DNA from: Peptococcaceae bacterium | GTDB lineage: Bacteria; Bacillota; DSM-12270; Thermacetogeniales; Thermacetogeniaceae | Direction of reading: 5' to 3' | Length of the DNA: 13,903 nt | Assembly: GCA_003132605.1 (NCBI GenBank) | Contig: PKYJ01000129.1 | Coordinates: 401-14,303 of the forward strand | Shown: in pieces, positions 12,315-13,903 of the stretch | Layout of the letters: each line of letters opens with the position of its first letter | Numbering within the stretch: position 1 is the stretch's first letter | The notes under the pieces: model-generated | Told to the model about the DNA's origin: nothing | What the model saw: only the letters and a program-made list of their open reading frames with translations | Databases searched by the model: none | Position numbers and translations under genes: made by a program

Positions 12315-12341
12315 GGCTCGAACCAAGTATCACAGGCATAA

Positions 12342-12371
12342 GGCAGCGGTTGCCCGCTGCCTTTGCTTTTT
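12342..12371 (+). terminator. Rho-independent terminator of the cysteine-rich protein gene
   Basis: GGCAGCGG (12342-12349) and CCGCTGCC (12354-12361) form a perfect 8-bp stem with a 4-nt loop, followed by TTTGCTTTTT. It starts 27 nt after the stop codon. Confidence 0.92.
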
Positions 12372-12394
12372 CACTCTTTTATTTGCATGCTTTC

Positions 12395-12507
12395 CTCCGC
12401 ATCCGGGCTTACGCCCGGCCTGAACGCCGGCTCGAGGCTGGCGCCTCGGCTGAAAGCCCGCCGGCACACCGGGAATGCGGAGCACAGGAGCAGTCAGCGG
12501 GCTTTTC
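12395..12507. repeat. Multi-branched palindromic element between convergent genes
   Basis: An outer stem CTCCGCAT (12395-12402) / ATGCGGAG (12475-12482) encloses two arms. The first is CCGGGC-TTAC-GCCCGG (12403-12418). The second has GCCGGC (12426-12431) with GCCGGC (12460-12465) around CGAGGC-TGGC-GCCTCG (12433-12448). A competing stem joins GAAAGCCCGC (12452-12461) to GCGGGCTTTTC (12497-12507). I see no protein gene. It could be a palindromic repeat element or a structured RNA; neither T-run nor promoter is evident. Confidence 0.5.
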
Positions 12508-12582
12508 AGGAGGATGGGAGCGGATCTTGCTCAGGAATTCACAGGGGTCCTCCACCCAACTGGGCAGCTTGACTGTGCCTTC

Positions 12583-13644
12583 TCACCCGCCGGCGCCAGG
12601 CGGTTTCGGCGGTGGATTATGAATGACTGCTTCGAAACCGGGCCGGCTGGGAATCTGCTCCAATGACAGCGGAGCAGGCGCCGGCGGTTGCATGTCCGCC
12701 TGGTATCCGGTACGAGCGGGGTATCGGGCACCATCTGGGTGGGAGACGTTGAAATGCGCCTGGCGTTCCATTCCAGCGGGATACTGCGGCATGTGTTGTT
12801 CCCGTCTGACCATTGCAGCCCCACGGGCGTGCAGGATATTCAACACCAACTCAGTCACTTTGGCCGCATTCAATACCTCGGGCTGTTCCTGAACAGGCGG
12901 TATTGCAGGCTTCGGGGCGCCTGGCTGCCCTGAATCCCGGCAGGCTGTCTCATCTCTGGCCGGCTTTTCCTCCTCGTGCTGGCTGATAATTTTCTTCACC
13001 GACTCAGCCATCGCCTCCAGATCGATGGCCGGCTTTTCATCCTGTCGTTGGCTGATGATTTTCTGCACCTGTTCGGCCAGCGCCTCCAGATCGATAGCCA
13101 CCTCTTTTTGCTGTATGGCCGCGTCATCTTGTTCCGCAGTTGTGGTTCTGATTTGCGGCAGAGGTTCCATTAAATCCAGGTTCGCGTTGTGGTGGCCTGG
13201 TGTGATCTCTGCTGTGATTTGACCTTCTACAAATATTTCAACCCATGTTTTGCGTGAGATAAAGCTTTTTAAAAGTTCCCAGGGCTTCAAGTTCAAAGGC
13301 TTGCCAAGCTTGATCCGCACATGTAACGGTTGGACAAAAGCCGGCTGAATATCGATTGTCCCCACAGACAGCATTTCAAGTGTGTCCGACCCGGTGAGCA
13401 AGATGGATTCACAAAAAGTACGGGCAAGAACTACGGTGTTGTATCCAGGTTCAAGCTCGTTTACTATATTTGGATAGCAGAAAACCAGATCGTATTTACC
13501 GAAGACCAGGATATTTTTTTTAAACATAAGCTCGCAGTGCATGATTGCATTGTCGATTTGACAGGAAACGGGGTAGCCTGGAAGAGGAACATAAAATGTG
13601 GATAGGAAGTCCTTTTCAACAGAGGCGCTGATCTGTCCGGTCAC
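12583..13644 (-). CDS. Unrecognised protein with tandem helical repeats and proline-rich tail; possible spore coat component
   Basis: I do not recognise this 353-residue protein with certainty. Residues 1-150 look beta-rich, with strands such as CELMFKKNILVFGKYDLVFC and WVEIFVEGQITAEI. They are loosely reminiscent of SPOCS/DUF3794 spore proteins; this is a weak impression. Residues 183-205 and 206-228 are a near-perfect 23-residue tandem repeat (IDLEALAEQVQKIISQ / IDLEAMAESVKKIISQ), predicted amphipathic or coiled-coil helices; a decayed third copy may be KVTELVLNILHARG (262-275). The C-terminus (280-353) is Pro/Tyr/Gln-rich, with QYPAG and RYPARTGYQ and a PPPKPPGAGG end. There is no signal peptide. 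The start is a GTG at 13644 with GAGGTG 6 bases ahead. The frame continues to an ATG at 13704, but the extra 20 residues come from TGGTCGT-type heptamer repeats and lack a ribosome site. Confidence 0.65.
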   Translation of the reverse strand: MTGQISASVEKDFLSTFYVPLPGYPVSCQIDNAIMHCELMFKKNILVFGKYDLVFCYPNIVNELEPGYNTVVLARTFCESILLTGSDTLEMLSVGTIDIQPAFVQPLHVRIKLGKPLNLKPWELLKSFISRKTWVEIFVEGQITAEITPGHHNANLDLMEPLPQIRTTTAEQDDAAIQQKEVAIDLEALAEQVQKIISQRQDEKPAIDLEAMAESVKKIISQHEEEKPARDETACRDSGQPGAPKPAIPPVQEQPEVLNAAKVTELVLNILHARGAAMVRREQHMPQYPAGMERQAHFNVSHPDGARYPARTGYQADMQPPAPAPLSLEQIPSRPGFEAVIHNPPPKPPGAGG

Positions 13645-13660
13645 TGTACTCACCTCGTTT

Positions 13661-13694
13661 TGGTCGTTGGCAACTGGTCGTTGGCATTGGTCGT
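13661..13694. repeat. Degenerate heptamer repeat at the 5' end of the 12583-13644 gene
   Basis: TGGTCGTTGGCA occurs at 13661-13672 and 13675-13686 (period 14, two heptamers), and TGGTCGT again at 13688-13694. Related TCGTTGG/CGTTGGC units recur at 13801-13815. The style is the same as the array at 9750-9919, with a different motif. Confidence 0.6.
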
Positions 13695-13818
13695 CTGTTT
13701 GCATTGGCTTCTGATATGTAGAAGATTATTCCAACCACCAACCGCTAAATGCCATATTGCCCCTCCAACTGCCAAGCGCTCGCTACTAACCACTAAATGA
13801 TCGTTGGCCGTTGGCCAC

Positions 13819-13837
13819 AAAACTATTCTCTAGTTTT
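13819..13837. repeat. Perfect small palindrome upstream of the 12583-13644 gene
   Basis: AAAACTA (13819-13825) and TAGTTTT (13831-13837) are perfect complements around TTCTC. It could be an operator or a weak hairpin. No clear promoter is seen for the minus gene nearby. Confidence 0.35.
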
Positions 13838-13851
13838 CAGTATATAGAAAT

Positions 13852-13878
13852 AAGGGAGGATCTGTGTTCCTCCCTTTT
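13852..13878. terminator. Terminator-like hairpin near the right edge
   Basis: AAGGGAGGA (13852-13860) pairs with TCCTCCCTT (13868-13876) around TCTGTGT. The plus strand continues as TTTTAC and the minus strand as TTATTTC. No plus gene ends here, so it most likely ends a minus-strand gene lying to the right of the window, or acts in both directions. Confidence 0.6.
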
Positions 13879-13903
13879 ACTGATGACTACCCGCTCTAAT
13901 GCC

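Noticed and set aside
12096..12622. Several short frames on both strands around the end of the Cys-rich gene (for example 12209-12622 plus).
   Set aside because: They overlap a real gene, its terminator and the palindromic element, and lack ribosome sites and recognisable domains.

Overview
The window looks like part of the chromosome of a GC-rich, anaerobic, endospore-forming Firmicute, probably of the Pelotomaculum/Desulfotomaculum (Peptococcaceae) kind. This is inferred from a GerMN-domain sporulation lipoprotein close to a glutamate racemase, a two-subunit iron-sulfur (class I) fumarase, an acetate-transporter homologue, many GTG/TTG starts with strong AGGAGG ribosome sites, a sigma-K-like promoter and degenerate heptamer repeats. 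I see no rRNA, tRNA, CRISPR array or transposase.

Layout. 1-759 (-): a membrane diguanylate cyclase, cut by the window edge, with its promoter. 841-1793 (-): a metal-dependent amidohydrolase with a good terminator. 1915-2738 (+): promoter with a palindrome, universal stress protein, DUF503/YlxP protein. 2745-3445 (+): GerMN lipoprotein whose ribosome site lies in an 11-bp inverted repeat. 3531-4553 (-): terminator, SatP/YaaH-family acetate permease, about 325 nt of leader and a near-consensus promoter. 4703-7433 (+): promoter, a repeat-rich leader with a possible attenuator, murI, then fumarase alpha and beta, all closely spaced. 7393-11087 (-): two TPR glycosyltransferase-like proteins; the second one read (nearer the promoter is the short one) has lost its catalytic core. 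11304-12314 (+): a cysteine-rich, beta-rich protein, divergent from the glycosyltransferases. 12395-12507: a multi-branched palindromic element. 12583-13644 (-): a protein with tandem helical repeats and a proline-rich tail. 13852-13878: a terminator-like hairpin near the right edge.

How the genes may work together. The left and centre are mostly housekeeping: peptidoglycan precursor supply (murI), fumarate/malate interconversion (class I fumarase), acetate exchange (YaaH) and sporulation (GerMN). The right third, 7393-13644, is the accessory and more interesting part. Its two divergent transcription units both carry promoter elements resembling those of the mother-cell sporulation sigma factors (exact for sigma-K on the minus strand, approximate on the plus strand). 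I infer a candidate spore-surface module: a Cys-rich, Thr-rich structural protein, a double-headed glycosyltransferase, a core-deleted glycosyltransferase relative that keeps its TPR scaffold, and a second coat-like protein. No function there has been demonstrated from sequence alone.

A recurring theme is small repeats reaching into coding sequence. Degenerate heptamer arrays supply the C-terminal tail of one glycosyltransferase-like protein, the N-terminal extension of the next and the possible N-terminus of the 12583-13644 protein. A run of GC-rich palindromes encodes an in-frame insert of about 47 residues in MurI.
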